Part shown: positions 1-6,988 of the stretch, in pieces
Position numbering within the stretch: the stretch's first letter is position 1
Layout: each line of letters opens with the position of its first letter
From: an uncultured Gemmatimonadota bacterium
GTDB taxonomy: Bacteria; Gemmatimonadota; Gemmatimonadetes; Longimicrobiales; Longimicrobiaceae
Direction: 5' to 3'
DNA: 36,034 nucleotides
Assembly (NCBI GenBank): GCA_902805735.1
Contig: CADCTW010000200.1
Location: 1-36,034 of the forward strand
The notes under the pieces: model-generated
What the model saw: only the letters and a program-made list of their open reading frames with translations
The model's database searches: none
Told to the model about the DNA's origin: nothing
Program-made: the position numbers and the translations under genes

Positions 1-125
1 GCAGATGGGCCTGCTCCGGCTCGCACCGCACTAACCTCAACTTTCCGAACCGCCGGATGCGGACCCGCATGTCCGGTGGTGTGGGAGGGGTGCAGCCGGG
101 ATCACCGGCTGCCCCCTATCCCGAT
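1..125 (+). mobile_element. 3' end of a class C group II intron (domains V and VI)
   Basis: This is the catalytic 3' end of a self-splicing retroelement; the reverse-transcriptase part lies left of the window. Domain V is about 49-80: a 9-bp lower stem (49-57 with 72-80, one G-T pair), a 2-nt bulge at 70-71, a 4-bp upper stem (58-61 with 66-69) and loop GACC. The catalytic triad reads CGC at 51-53, as in class C introns, not AGC. Domain VI is 83-122: pairs 83-86/119-122 and 87-90/113-116 flank a bulged TA, with A118 as candidate branch point, and a distal stem pairs 92-99 with 105-112. The intron should end after 125, seven bases past A118. The 3' exon starts TCGCTGTGTGAGC, the tail of an interspersed repeat. 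The structure was read by eye; the exact splice site is inferred. Confidence 0.85.
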
Positions 126-138
126 TCGCTGTGTGAGC
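126..138. repeat. Partial copy of the CACAGAGACACAGAG repeat family
   Basis: The tail CTGTGTGAGC of the interspersed repeat that recurs through this window. It is cut on its left by the group II intron and overlaps the 3' side of the gene to its right. Full copies form hairpins, for example at 10763-10822. Confidence 0.6.
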
Positions 139-993
139 CTAGTCGATCCATTCGACGTCGATGGAGCCGATGGCGGCGTCGATCTGGATGTCCAGCTTGC
201 GGGCCGCGCGCTCGTAGCCGCGTGAGTACCAGGCGTCGCCGCGCTTCACCATCCCGTTGCTGTCGAAGGAGGCGAGGAACGAGTCCTTGCGGATCCTCAC
301 CCCCAGCGCACGGGGAAGCCGCAGCGTCACCGCGCCCAGCCCCATGTTCACCGTGGCCTGCGCGTCGCGCGTCCACGCCCCCCCGAAGTCCAGCGTCGTC
401 TCGCCCACGCCCCCCTCGAAGTCGATCCGCTGCGCCCGCGCGTTGCCCAGGCGGGTGACCACCAGGTTGGCGGCGCCCGCCTCCAGCTTCAGCGCGCGGG
501 CCTGCGTGCGGTTGGGCTGGTCGAAGCTCACGCGCGTCTCGCTGGCCCCCGTGGAAAGCGTCAGGCTCTCCAGCGCCAGGCCGCCCAGCTTCACCTCCGC
601 GTCGCCCGCCCCGAAGCTGAGGTTGAGCGCCATGGGAACGGCGGGCGCCAGGGCGATGGTGGCGCGGCCCTCGCCGCGCCGGTTCTCCTGGCCGCGGCGG
701 CCTTTGCGGTTGTCCAGCCCCAGGCGCAGGCGGCCGGCCGCGCGGTCGTACGAGGTGACGGGCTGCGCGGCGCTCTCGTCATAGCGCATCTCCATGCGGT
801 AGAGCAGGTTGCCGCGCTCCGGCTCCACCCGCAGCCGCCCCGCGCCGTACTGTACGTCCACCGCGATCCGCCGCTCCCCCGCCACCTGCCGCGCGGAGGT
901 CATCGTCCGCCAGCTCTGCTGCGCCGCCAGGGGCAGGGCAAGCGCCGCCAGGAGGGCCGCGGCGCCGGCGGCGCGGCGGCTTCGCTCAGACAC
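139..993 (-). CDS. Secreted beta-rich toastrack-type protein of unknown function
   Basis: A 284-aa exported protein. The start is GTG at 993, overlapping the end of the upstream gene by 8 bp. Residues 1-24 look like a signal peptide: an Arg-rich n-region, an Ala/Leu core, and cleavage near LAAQQ. The rest alternates short beta strands and Gly turns (SFGAGDAEVKLGGL, GVGETTLDFGG, NMGLGAVTLRLP). This pattern resembles the C-terminal toastrack domain of LiaF/DUF2154-type cell-envelope stress proteins. It is last in a sigma/anti-sigma/bactofilin operon, so a role in sensing or responding to the envelope is plausible. No catalytic motif is visible. The family resemblance is by pattern only; the function is unknown. 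Confidence 0.75.
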   Translation of the reverse strand: MSERSRRAAGAAALLAALALPLAAQQSWRTMTSARQVAGERRIAVDVQYGAGRLRVEPERGNLLYRMEMRYDESAAQPVTSYDRAAGRLRLGLDNRKGRRGQENRRGEGRATIALAPAVPMALNLSFGAGDAEVKLGGLALESLTLSTGASETRVSFDQPNRTQARALKLEAGAANLVVTRLGNARAQRIDFEGGVGETTLDFGGAWTRDAQATVNMGLGAVTLRLPRALGVRIRKDSFLASFDSNGMVKRGDAWYSRGYERAARKLDIQIDAAIGSIDVEWID

Positions 994-2125
994 CGGCCCC
1001 GCTCCCGCCCACCGGGCCGTCGAAGATGGGGTCGTAGTCGCGCGGGCGGCGCCAGCGCCAGGGGCCGGCCTGCCCGGCGCGCGTCAGCAGCAGCGCGCCC
1101 ATCCCCACCGTGGCCGCCAGCATCAGCCCCATCTTGCCCAGGAACTCCAGCAGGTCGCCCGCGAAGCCCAGGAACATGGTCATCTTCAGGAGGTTGGCGG
1201 CCACCAGCGGCGCCAGCAGCATCCCCACCCCGGTGAAGACGTACGCGTAGGAGTTGCGGTTCTGCGTCTCCCAGCTCCCGCGGCGCTCGGCCGTGCGCTC
1301 GCCCAGGGCGTGCGCCACCGCCACCAGCCCACAGGCCCCGGCGGCCAACACGAGGATGGGGAAGAGCGGGACGAAGACCAGCAGGAGCGGGATGCCGATG
1401 ATGGTGAGCGCCAGCACCACGATCCCGATCACGTACGCGGGAAGGATCAGGAAGTTGGTCGCCAGCCCCACGGCCCCGGCGCGGATCGCGTCGGCGCGCA
1501 CGGAGTCGCTCACGCGGTCCAGCCGTGGGTGGGCGTAGAAGACGGCCGCCGCGCCCATCCCCGCCAGGAGCAGCCCCAGCGCCAGGGTGGAGAGAAGCCC
1601 CGCCAGCCCGTCGCTGAAGTGGCCCAGGAAGCCGCGCTGGCTCATGCGCAGGTGGTTGGAGCCGGCGGAGTGCCGCCCCGCCACCCGCTCCCGGCCCCCT
1701 TCCACGCGCATCTCGCCCAGGATCTGCCCGCGGTTGTTGATCAGGCGCCCGCCCAGCACCCTGGCGTCGCCGTTCACGCGGCCCGCGTTTTCGAAGTCGC
1801 CGCCGTTCACCTGCACGCTTCCGCCCACGTCCGCGCCGGGCGCCACCCGCAGGTCGCCGCCCACCACGGTGACGTTCCCCAGCACGCGCCCCCGCACGGT
1901 CAGGTCGCCGCCGGTGACCACCACCTTGCCGTCGACCACCTCGTCCGCGGCGACGGTCACGTCGCGCCCCACCACGACGCGGTCGGCCACGTGCCGCGCT
2001 TCGGCGGCGGGGGCTTCGGCGCGGGCGCCGGCCACCAGCGTGTCCTGCGCGAGGAGGAGGGGAGCGCCGCCCAGCAGTGCCGCCACGGCGGCGAGCGCCC
2101 CGAAGTTGATCCGATCAGTGTGCAT
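986..2125 (-). CDS. Bactofilin-like polymer-forming domain with membrane segments
   Basis: A 379-aa protein with a signal peptide or anchor at residues 1-26. Residues about 45-150 are a right-handed beta-helix-like stretch of short repeats (VVVTGGDLTV, VTVVGGDLRV, VQVNGGDFENAG, ARVLGGRLINNRG), as in bactofilin/polymer-forming cytoskeletal domains. After residue 170 come at least four hydrophobic helices (GLLSTLALGLLLAG, LPAYVIGIVVLALTIIGIP, a Leu/Val-rich run, and one near 330-350) with charged loops. The combination suggests an exported or periplasmic scaffold domain tethered to the membrane. It starts at ATG 2125, overlapping the anti-sigma gene by 11 bp, and overlaps the next gene by 8 bp, so the genes are translationally coupled. 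Its function is inferred: an envelope scaffold under control of the adjacent ECF sigma factor. Confidence 0.8.
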   Translation of the reverse strand: MHTDRINFGALAAVAALLGGAPLLLAQDTLVAGARAEAPAAEARHVADRVVVGRDVTVAADEVVDGKVVVTGGDLTVRGRVLGNVTVVGGDLRVAPGADVGGSVQVNGGDFENAGRVNGDARVLGGRLINNRGQILGEMRVEGGRERVAGRHSAGSNHLRMSQRGFLGHFSDGLAGLLSTLALGLLLAGMGAAAVFYAHPRLDRVSDSVRADAIRAGAVGLATNFLILPAYVIGIVVLALTIIGIPLLLVFVPLFPILVLAAGACGLVAVAHALGERTAERRGSWETQNRNSYAYVFTGVGMLLAPLVAANLLKMTMFLGFAGDLLEFLGKMGLMLAATVGMGALLLTRAGQAGPWRWRRPRDYDPIFDGPVGGSGAGV

Positions 2126-2738
2126 GTGCCAGTTCCCCCGTCGGGGCTCGAAGTAGACGAACCATTGCCCAGCCGGAGACCGGGATCGCGAGGAGCGCCA
2201 TCACCGCGACGGCGAGGAGACCCGCGTACCCGCCCGGCAACCGCCCGCCCTGCTCCACCACCCACTGGGCCATCCCGCTGCGGAGCGCCCATTCCGCCCC
2301 GCGCACCGTCGCGCCCCACACCGACTCCATCACCCACCCGCTGCCGATGCTCCAGATGGAGCCCAGCGTGACGCCGGGGTGCGAGAACACCCAGGCCAGG
2401 AAGGGCACGACCGGGGCCAGCGGCGCGAACCCCGCCGCCAGCACCAGCATCCACCCCCTCCGCGTCTGGGGAAGCCAGCGCCTCTTCTTCACCGCTTCCG
2501 GCGCCGCGGCCGGCATCACCACGCGGGCCATGACCGCGTCCGCGAAGCTGGCCGACGGCGCGAACTGCGGAAGCGAGCTCAGCGCCTCGATCACCGCCCG
2601 CGACGCTTCCAGCTCCGCCGTGCACAACATGCACTGTCGCAGGTGCGTCTCCGCCCGGGTACGCTCCATTTCGGAGAGCGTCCCCTCGGCGAGCTCGTCC
2701 AGCGTCCAGTGTTCCAGGTGTGCGGTGTTTTGCGTCAC
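2115..2738 (-). CDS. Zinc-binding anti-sigma factor (zf-HC2 type)
   Basis: A 207-aa membrane protein expected to hold the ECF sigma factor inactive. The N-terminal anti-sigma domain carries the zinc motif H32-x3-C36-x2-C39 (HLRQCMLC) after a short helix (LDELAEGTLSEMERTRAETH). Hydrophobic segments at about 95-120 and near the C-terminus (YAGLLAVAVMALLAIPVSGWAMV) suggest it spans the membrane. The start is GTG at 2738, with GAGG five bases upstream. It lies 156 bp downstream of the sigma gene, and that gap holds a repeat. It overlaps the bactofilin-like gene by 11 bp. The motif and the pairing with an ECF sigma gene make this assignment firm; the inducing signal is unknown. Confidence 0.88.
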   Translation of the reverse strand: MTQNTAHLEHWTLDELAEGTLSEMERTRAETHLRQCMLCTAELEASRAVIEALSSLPQFAPSASFADAVMARVVMPAAAPEAVKKRRWLPQTRRGWMLVLAAGFAPLAPVVPFLAWVFSHPGVTLGSIWSIGSGWVMESVWGATVRGAEWALRSGMAQWVVEQGGRLPGGYAGLLAVAVMALLAIPVSGWAMVRLLRAPTGELAHAH

Positions 2739-2810
2739 GGTGTCCTCATCGTCAGCAGCATGCGTTCATGGGGTGGTGTACGGGCAATGGTTCGCCTGAG
2801 TTTCAGACGG

Positions 2811-2902
2811 CAGTGCCTAGTGCCTAGTGCTCAGTGCCTAGCAACTGCAGTTCACGACTCAGGACTTCTGTTACCAGGCACTAGGCACTCGGCACTAGGC
2901 AC
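2811..2902. repeat. TAGTGCC repeat element, copy 1 (long inverted repeat)
   Basis: An iterated TAGTGCC heptamer on the left (2811-2850) is complemented by iterated GGCACTA on the right (2875-2902). The spacer includes AGGACTTCTGTTA. The element lies between the sigma and anti-sigma genes and overlaps the last codons of the sigma gene. The spacer recurs inverted in the copy at 4659-4806. In RNA it would fold as a long hairpin. What it does is not known. Confidence 0.85.
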
Positions 2903-3536
2903 TTCGCAAGTGTGCGAGCTTTCCCTGGAGCTCCTTCCGCGCGCGGTGGATGAACGTCTTGATCGTGCCCAGGGGGAGGCCCATGATGTCGGCGATCTCC
3001 TGGTACTCGCGGCCCTCCACGTGGCGCAGGAGGATGGCGGTGCGGTACTCCGCGCGCAGGCCGCCGATCGCTTCCTCGATGGAGCTTCCCAGCTCTTTCG
3101 CCTCCAGGAGCTCTTCCGGATTCTCGTCGTCGCTCGCCACGGAGATCGTGGACGCTTCGATCTCGTCCGCGGTCACGGCGTAGCGCGAGCCATCGATGGA
3201 GACCGTCGCCACTTCCTTTTTGCGGATGTGGTCGATGGTCAGGTTCGTCGCGATCTTGAAGATCCAGGACGAGAACTTGTACTTCGGGTCGTACCGGTCG
3301 ATGTGGTTGAAGACGCGGACAAACGTCTCCTGTGCCAGGTCTTCCGCCTGCTCGCGATCGCGCAGCATGCGGTAGATCAGGGAAAACACGGGCCGCTGGT
3401 AGCGCCCGAGCAGCTCGCGATATGCCTTCTCGCTCCCTTTCTGGGCGAGGGCGACGAGCTCGTGGTCCGTAAGCGCGGTTGAGATCAACGTAGGAAACGG
3501 GGTGAAAACCGTACCTCCTGGGCTTCGGTACGGCAT
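2895..3536 (-). CDS. ECF-family RNA polymerase sigma factor (SigE/RpoE type)
   Basis: A 213-aa alternative sigma factor. Region 2 is the stretch holding RPVFSLIYRMLRD, REQAEDLAQETFVRVF and YKFSSWIFKIATNLTID, with the DLAQETF core-binding motif. Region 4 holds LRAEYRTAILLRHVEG and the helix-turn-helix YQEIADIMGLPLGTIKTFI. I chose ATG 3536; a longer frame to 3662 runs across the divergent ubiE start and has no family sequence. An AGGAGGT sits inside the frame but has no start codon at a suitable distance. The acidic linker between regions 2 and 4 (ASDDENPEELLEAKEL) is long but normal for the family. The adjacent zinc anti-sigma factor supports the call. Confidence 0.92.
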   Translation of the reverse strand: MPYRSPGGTVFTPFPTLISTALTDHELVALAQKGSEKAYRELLGRYQRPVFSLIYRMLRDREQAEDLAQETFVRVFNHIDRYDPKYKFSSWIFKIATNLTIDHIRKKEVATVSIDGSRYAVTADEIEASTISVASDDENPEELLEAKELGSSIEEAIGGLRAEYRTAILLRHVEGREYQEIADIMGLPLGTIKTFIHRARKELQGKLAHLRSA

Positions 3537-3637
3537 CTTCCGGCGGGAAGTTTCAGGGAGGGTGTGCGGCCTTGCTGGCGGTCGCGGCGGGGGGTACCTT
3601 TCCGCGTCTATTCTACACTCGCGAGCCCATTTACGGT

Positions 3638-4375
3638 ATGCCGCAGACCCCCGTCCGTCCAACGGCGCTTCCGCCCCAGGAGGAGAAGGCCGCGCACGTA
3701 CGGCGGATGTTCTCTTCCATCGCGCCGCGCTACGACCTGCTCAACCACGTGCTGTCGCTCAACATCGACAAGCTGTGGCGCCGCCGGGCCGTGGACCGCC
3801 TGGGGTGGGAGCGCACCCCCCGCGGCACCTACCTGGACACCTGCGCGGGCACGCTGGACCTGGCGGTGGAGCTGGCCCGCCGCCCCCGTTTCGCCGGGCG
3901 CGTGGTGGGGAGCGACTTCACCTACGCCATGCTGGCGCACGGCACGGACAAGCTTTCGGCCCTCCCCGTGGAGCCGGCCTGCGCGGACGCCATGATGCTC
4001 CCCTTCGCCGACGCGTCGTTCGACGGGGCCACGGTGGGCTTCGGGGTGCGGAACCTGGCGGACCTGGACGCCGGGCTGCGCGAGACGGCCCGCGTACTGA
4101 AGCCCGGCGCGCGCTTCGTGATCCTGGAGTTCACCACCCCGGGGTGGCAGCCCTTCCGCGGCCTGTACCTCTTCTATTTCCTGCGCGTGCTCCCCGCGGT
4201 CGGCCGGCTGGTGTCCAAGCACGACTCCGCATACTCGTACCTCCCGGAGTCCGTGCGCCAGTTTCCCGAGCCGCCCGAGCTGGCTGCGCGCATGGAGCGG
4301 GCCGGCTTCGCGGAGGTGGGGTGGACGACGCTGTCCGGCGGGATCGCGGCGCTGCACTGGGGTACGAAGCGCTGA
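3638..4375 (+). CDS. ubiE: Demethylmenaquinone C-methyltransferase (UbiE/MenG)
   Basis: An S-adenosylmethionine-dependent enzyme, 245 aa, that methylates demethylmenaquinone in the last step of menaquinone synthesis. The N-terminal family signature is present (VRRMFSSIAPRYDLLNHVLS). Motif I reads TYLDTCAGTLDLAVEL, with GTLD instead of the usual GTGD. The VGFGVRNLADL and RVLKPGARFVILEF motifs follow. The C-terminus matches the family (YLPESVRQFPEPPELAARM, then LSGGIAALHWG). I chose ATG 3638, which places the signature at the usual distance; upstream in-frame codons add 22 atypical residues. Its stop overlaps the next start (TGATG). The ubiD, ubiA and ubiX homologues nearby support a menaquinone role. 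Confidence 0.93.
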   Translation: MPQTPVRPTALPPQEEKAAHVRRMFSSIAPRYDLLNHVLSLNIDKLWRRRAVDRLGWERTPRGTYLDTCAGTLDLAVELARRPRFAGRVVGSDFTYAMLAHGTDKLSALPVEPACADAMMLPFADASFDGATVGFGVRNLADLDAGLRETARVLKPGARFVILEFTTPGWQPFRGLYLFYFLRVLPAVGRLVSKHDSAYSYLPESVRQFPEPPELAARMERAGFAEVGWTTLSGGIAALHWGTKR

Positions 4376-4650
4376 TGTCCAAGGGGCTGCAGGTGTTCGC
4401 GCTGACGCTCTTCCTGGCGTTCGTGGGATGCTGCGTCGCCTCCGCGCTCCTCCAGATCATCGCGTCGCTGCGCCACTCCACGGGCGGCGCGCGCGGATTC
4501 ATGGCCATGTGGAGGCCTGAGGGGAAGTTCGACGACATCGGGGTATTCCAGATGCGCCTCGCGCGGCGGCTGCTGCTGGTGGGCGTGGTCGCCTATCTGT
4601 CGTACGGCCTGCTGATGATGGTGGCGCACCGGATAGACGTGCAGGGGTAA
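4375..4650 (+). CDS. Small two-helix membrane protein, unknown
   Basis: A 91-aa protein whose ATG overlaps the ubiE stop (TGATG), so it is translationally coupled. There are two hydrophobic helices: residues 5-31 (VFALTLFLAFVGCC core) and 66-84 (RLLLVGVVAYLSYGLLMMV). The intervening loop of about 35 residues contains RHSTGGARGF and FDDIGVFQMRL. Too short for an enzyme; it could be an accessory membrane protein for quinone synthesis, but this is context only. I do not recognise a family. Confidence 0.7.
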   Translation: MSKGLQVFALTLFLAFVGCCVASALLQIIASLRHSTGGARGFMAMWRPEGKFDDIGVFQMRLARRLLLVGVVAYLSYGLLMMVAHRIDVQG

Positions 4651-4658
4651 GGGAAAAG

Positions 4659-4806
4659 GGCCTAGTGCCTAGTGCCTGGTGCCTAGTGCCTAGTGCCTAG
4701 TGCCTAGTAACAGAAGTCCCGGGTGCCAGGTGCCGAGCGACAGCGGGTCAGGACCCAGGCTTCGCACTTCGTTTACTAGGCACTCGGCACTGGGCACTAG
4801 GCACTA
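4659..4806. repeat. TAGTGCC repeat element, copy 2
   Basis: About six tandem TAGTGCC heptamers (4659-4708), then AACAGAAGTCCC, then a complementary block of GGCACTA/GGCACTC units at 4778-4806. The AACAGAAGTCC spacer is the reverse complement of the spacer in copy 1 at 2811-2902, so both belong to one element family in opposite orientation. It lies between the small membrane protein gene and ubiD. Confidence 0.88.
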
Positions 4807-4847
4807 AAGACCTTCCGATACAAACTCGTTCAGGGCCGCGGATATAG

Positions 4848-6335
4848 ATGATCTACCAGAACCTTCGTGACTTTCTCCGCTTCCTGGACCGGTCGGGCCA
4901 GCTCGTGCGCATCACCCGGCCCGTTTCGGTGGACCTGGAGATGGCGGAGATCACCGACCGTACCATGAAGCTGCCGGGAGGCGGGCCGGCGCTCCTCTTC
5001 GAGCGGCCGGTGCTGATGGACGGCACGGAGAGCCCCATCCCCGTGGCCATCAACATCTTCGGGTCGTGGCGGCGCATGTCCGCGGCGCTGGGGGTGGACG
5101 ACCTGGAGGTGCACGCGCGCCGCATCGCCGAGCTGGTGAAGCCGGAGATCCCCAAGGGGCTGTGGGGGAAGATGGCGATGCTCCCCAAGCTCGCGGAGCT
5201 CACCAAGGTGCCGCCGCGGCCGTACAAGGGCGCGCCGCCCTGCCAGCAGGTGATCCTGCGCGAAGGGGAGTTCGACCTGACGCGCTTCCCCGTCCTCAAG
5301 ACCTGGCCGCACGACGGCGGGCCCTTCATCACCCTCCCCATGGTGATCACGGCCGATCCCGAGACGGGCATCCAGAACATCGGGATGTACCGGATGCAGG
5401 TGTTCGGGCCCACCTCCACCGGGATGCACTGGCAGCAGCACAAGGGCGGCGCCGGGCACTACCGCGCGTGGAAGAAGAAGCGCGGCGGGCGCATGCCCGT
5501 GGTGGTGGCCATCGGCGGCGACCCGGCGACGATGTACACGCCCACGGCGCCGCTCCCGCCCGGCATCGACGAGTACCTGTTCGGCGGCTTCCTGCGGCGC
5601 GACCCGGTGCGCGTCTGCAAGGCCATCACCGCCGACCTCACCATCCCCGCCGAGGCGGAGATCGTGCTGGAAGGGTACGTGGACACGGACGAGGAGCTGC
5701 GCATCGAGGGGCCGTTCGGCGACCACACCGGCTTCTACACGCTGGAAGAGCTCTATCCCACCTTCCACGTGACCACGGTCACGCTGCGCGAGGACCCCAT
5801 CTACCCCGCCACTCTGGTGGGCCGCCCGCCGGTGGAGGACGTGTACCTGGGCGGCGCCACGGAGCGGATCTTCCTCCCGCTGGCGCGGCTCACGATGCCG
5901 GAGATCGTGGACTACCACATGCCCCCCGAGGGCGTGTTCCACAATCTCGTCTTCGTCTCCATCCGCAAGGAGTTCCCGGGGCACGCCTACAAGGTGATGA
6001 ACGGCCTGTGGGGGATGGGGCTGATGTCGCTGGCCAAGGTGATCGTGGTGGTGGACGAGGGGATCGACGTGCGCAACACCCAGGAAGCCTGGTGGTACGC
6101 GCTCGGCAACATCGACCCGGAGCGCGACGTGCGGATCACCAAGGGCCCGGTCGACGACCTCGACCACGCATCGCAGATCCCCTCCTTCGGCAGCAAGATG
6201 GGGATCGACGGCACACGGAAGTGGAAGGAAGAAGGCTTCGTGCGCCCCTGGCCCGAGATGATCGAGATGGACGCCGACGTCAAGACGCACGTGGACGGCC
6301 TGTGGGCGCGCCTCGGCATCGAGCCGATCGACTGA
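4848..6335 (+). CDS. ubiD: UbiD-family decarboxylase, likely menaquinone pathway (MqnL-like)
   Basis: A 495-aa prenylated-FMN-dependent decarboxylase. Family landmarks are present: N-terminal NLRDFLRFLDRSGQLVRI, the stretch with FPVLKTWPHDGGPFITLP, GMYRMQVFGPTSTGMHWQQH, the GPFGDHTGFYT segment preceded by IE that carries active-site acids in the family, and C-terminal KMGIDGTRKWKEEGF. The cofactor would be made by the UbiX encoded 1.5 kb downstream. With the UbiA-type enzyme and UbiE nearby, the likely substrate is the prenylated 1,4-dihydroxy-6-naphthoate of the futalosine pathway. That is inference from gene content, since early mqn genes are not in the window. ATG 4848 gives the standard N-terminus. 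The long antisense frame over this gene is a GC artefact. Confidence 0.93.
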   Translation: MIYQNLRDFLRFLDRSGQLVRITRPVSVDLEMAEITDRTMKLPGGGPALLFERPVLMDGTESPIPVAINIFGSWRRMSAALGVDDLEVHARRIAELVKPEIPKGLWGKMAMLPKLAELTKVPPRPYKGAPPCQQVILREGEFDLTRFPVLKTWPHDGGPFITLPMVITADPETGIQNIGMYRMQVFGPTSTGMHWQQHKGGAGHYRAWKKKRGGRMPVVVAIGGDPATMYTPTAPLPPGIDEYLFGGFLRRDPVRVCKAITADLTIPAEAEIVLEGYVDTDEELRIEGPFGDHTGFYTLEELYPTFHVTTVTLREDPIYPATLVGRPPVEDVYLGGATERIFLPLARLTMPEIVDYHMPPEGVFHNLVFVSIRKEFPGHAYKVMNGLWGMGLMSLAKVIVVVDEGIDVRNTQEAWWYALGNIDPERDVRITKGPVDDLDHASQIPSFGSKMGIDGTRKWKEEGFVRPWPEMIEMDADVKTHVDGLWARLGIEPID

Positions 6336-6345
6336 CGAACGGCGG

Positions 6346-6376
6346 GCTCACACAGAGCCACAGAGACACAGAGGAG
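6346..6376. repeat. CACAGAGACACAGAG repeat, single arm
   Basis: One arm of the interspersed repeat lies directly upstream of the small gene starting at 6382. Its GAGGAG tail sits at ribosome-binding distance from that ATG, so the repeat appears to supply the Shine-Dalgarno sequence. Confidence 0.8.
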
Positions 6377-6381
6377 CGGGA

Positions 6382-6591
6382 ATGAGCAGCGTACCCGACC
6401 GTTCGGCCTATCCGATCCGCCGGCGCCGGCTGCACGACCGCGAGCCGGACCATGCGGCCGCGCCTAGCGCGGAAGAGTGCATCGGGATGGTGTGGGAGAT
6501 GACGATGAACGCATGGGCCTTCATGGGACACGGCGATGCTGAGCCCCGACTACAGAGACATGCTTTCCGAGTTGTCCGCGGCCGGGGTTGA
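6382..6591 (+). CDS. Small protein paired with nucleotidyltransferase, unknown
   Basis: A 69-aa protein. GAGGAG from the adjacent repeat is placed six bases before ATG 6382. The core SAEECIGMVWEMTMNAWAF followed by RLQRHAFRVVRG resembles small proteins I recall seeing directly upstream of standalone nucleotidyltransferase-like genes; this is memory, not a search. Its last 56 bp overlap the next gene in another frame, which suggests the two are co-translated. The pairing resembles a toxin-antitoxin or accessory module, but no activity can be read from the sequence. Confidence 0.6.
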   Translation: MSSVPDRSAYPIRRRRLHDREPDHAAAPSAEECIGMVWEMTMNAWAFMGHGDAEPRLQRHAFRVVRGRG

Positions 6592-6988
6592 GTTCCTGAT
6601 CGTCGGCGCCTTCGCGATGGCCGCCCACCGGATGCCCCGCGCCACGGGCGATATGGACGTGTGGGTGCGTCCCAATCTCGAAAATGCGCGCCGTGTCTGG
6701 ACGGCGCTCGCGAACTTTGGTGCCCCGGTCACGCGGGTTACACCGGAGGAGCTGGCGGAGCCCGACATGTTCTTCCAGATCGGGGTCGTCCCGGTCCGCA
6801 TAGACGTGCTCACCGCGATCGACGGTGTCACATTTGAGGAGGCGTGGGCGGAGCGGGTGTACCGGGAATTCGATGGTGTGCGGGTACCGGTATTGAGCCG
6901 CAAGCACCTGTTGACCAACAAAAGAGCCACGGGCCGGCCGAAGGACCTCGCTGATGTCGCGTGGATCGAGGAGCAGGATGATGAGTGA
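6536..6988 (+). CDS. Nucleotidyltransferase-fold protein (DUF6036-like)
   Basis: A 150-aa protein with a minimal nucleotidyltransferase fold. The motif FLIVGAFAMAAHRMPR is followed by the acidic pair GDMDVWV, as in MNT-type transferases. A further acidic residue lies in VRIDVLTAIDGV, and the C-terminal LLTNKRATGRPKDLADV is typical of AbiEii/DUF6036-like proteins. ATG 6536 overlaps the small upstream gene by 56 bp; an alternative ATG at 6560 would shorten the overlap to 32 bp. Its 3' end overlaps the ubiA start. Possible roles are a tRNA- or protein-modifying toxin or a housekeeping transferase. The substrate is unknown. Confidence 0.8.
   Translation: MLSPDYRDMLSELSAAGVEFLIVGAFAMAAHRMPRATGDMDVWVRPNLENARRVWTALANFGAPVTRVTPEELAEPDMFFQIGVVPVRIDVLTAIDGVTFEEAWAERVYREFDGVRVPVLSRKHLLTNKRATGRPKDLADVAWIEEQDDE

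Noticed and set aside
3536..3662. A longer sigma factor starting at 3662
   Set aside because: The extra 42 residues are Pro/Arg-rich with no sigma similarity and overlap the divergent ubiE start.
4830..6290. A long minus-strand open frame opposite ubiD (about 486 aa)
   Set aside because: It is His/Arg/Leu-rich without family motifs and is the antisense shadow expected in high-GC coding DNA. The same applies to the long antisense frames over the M28 peptidase, glmS, tnsB and the ligase.
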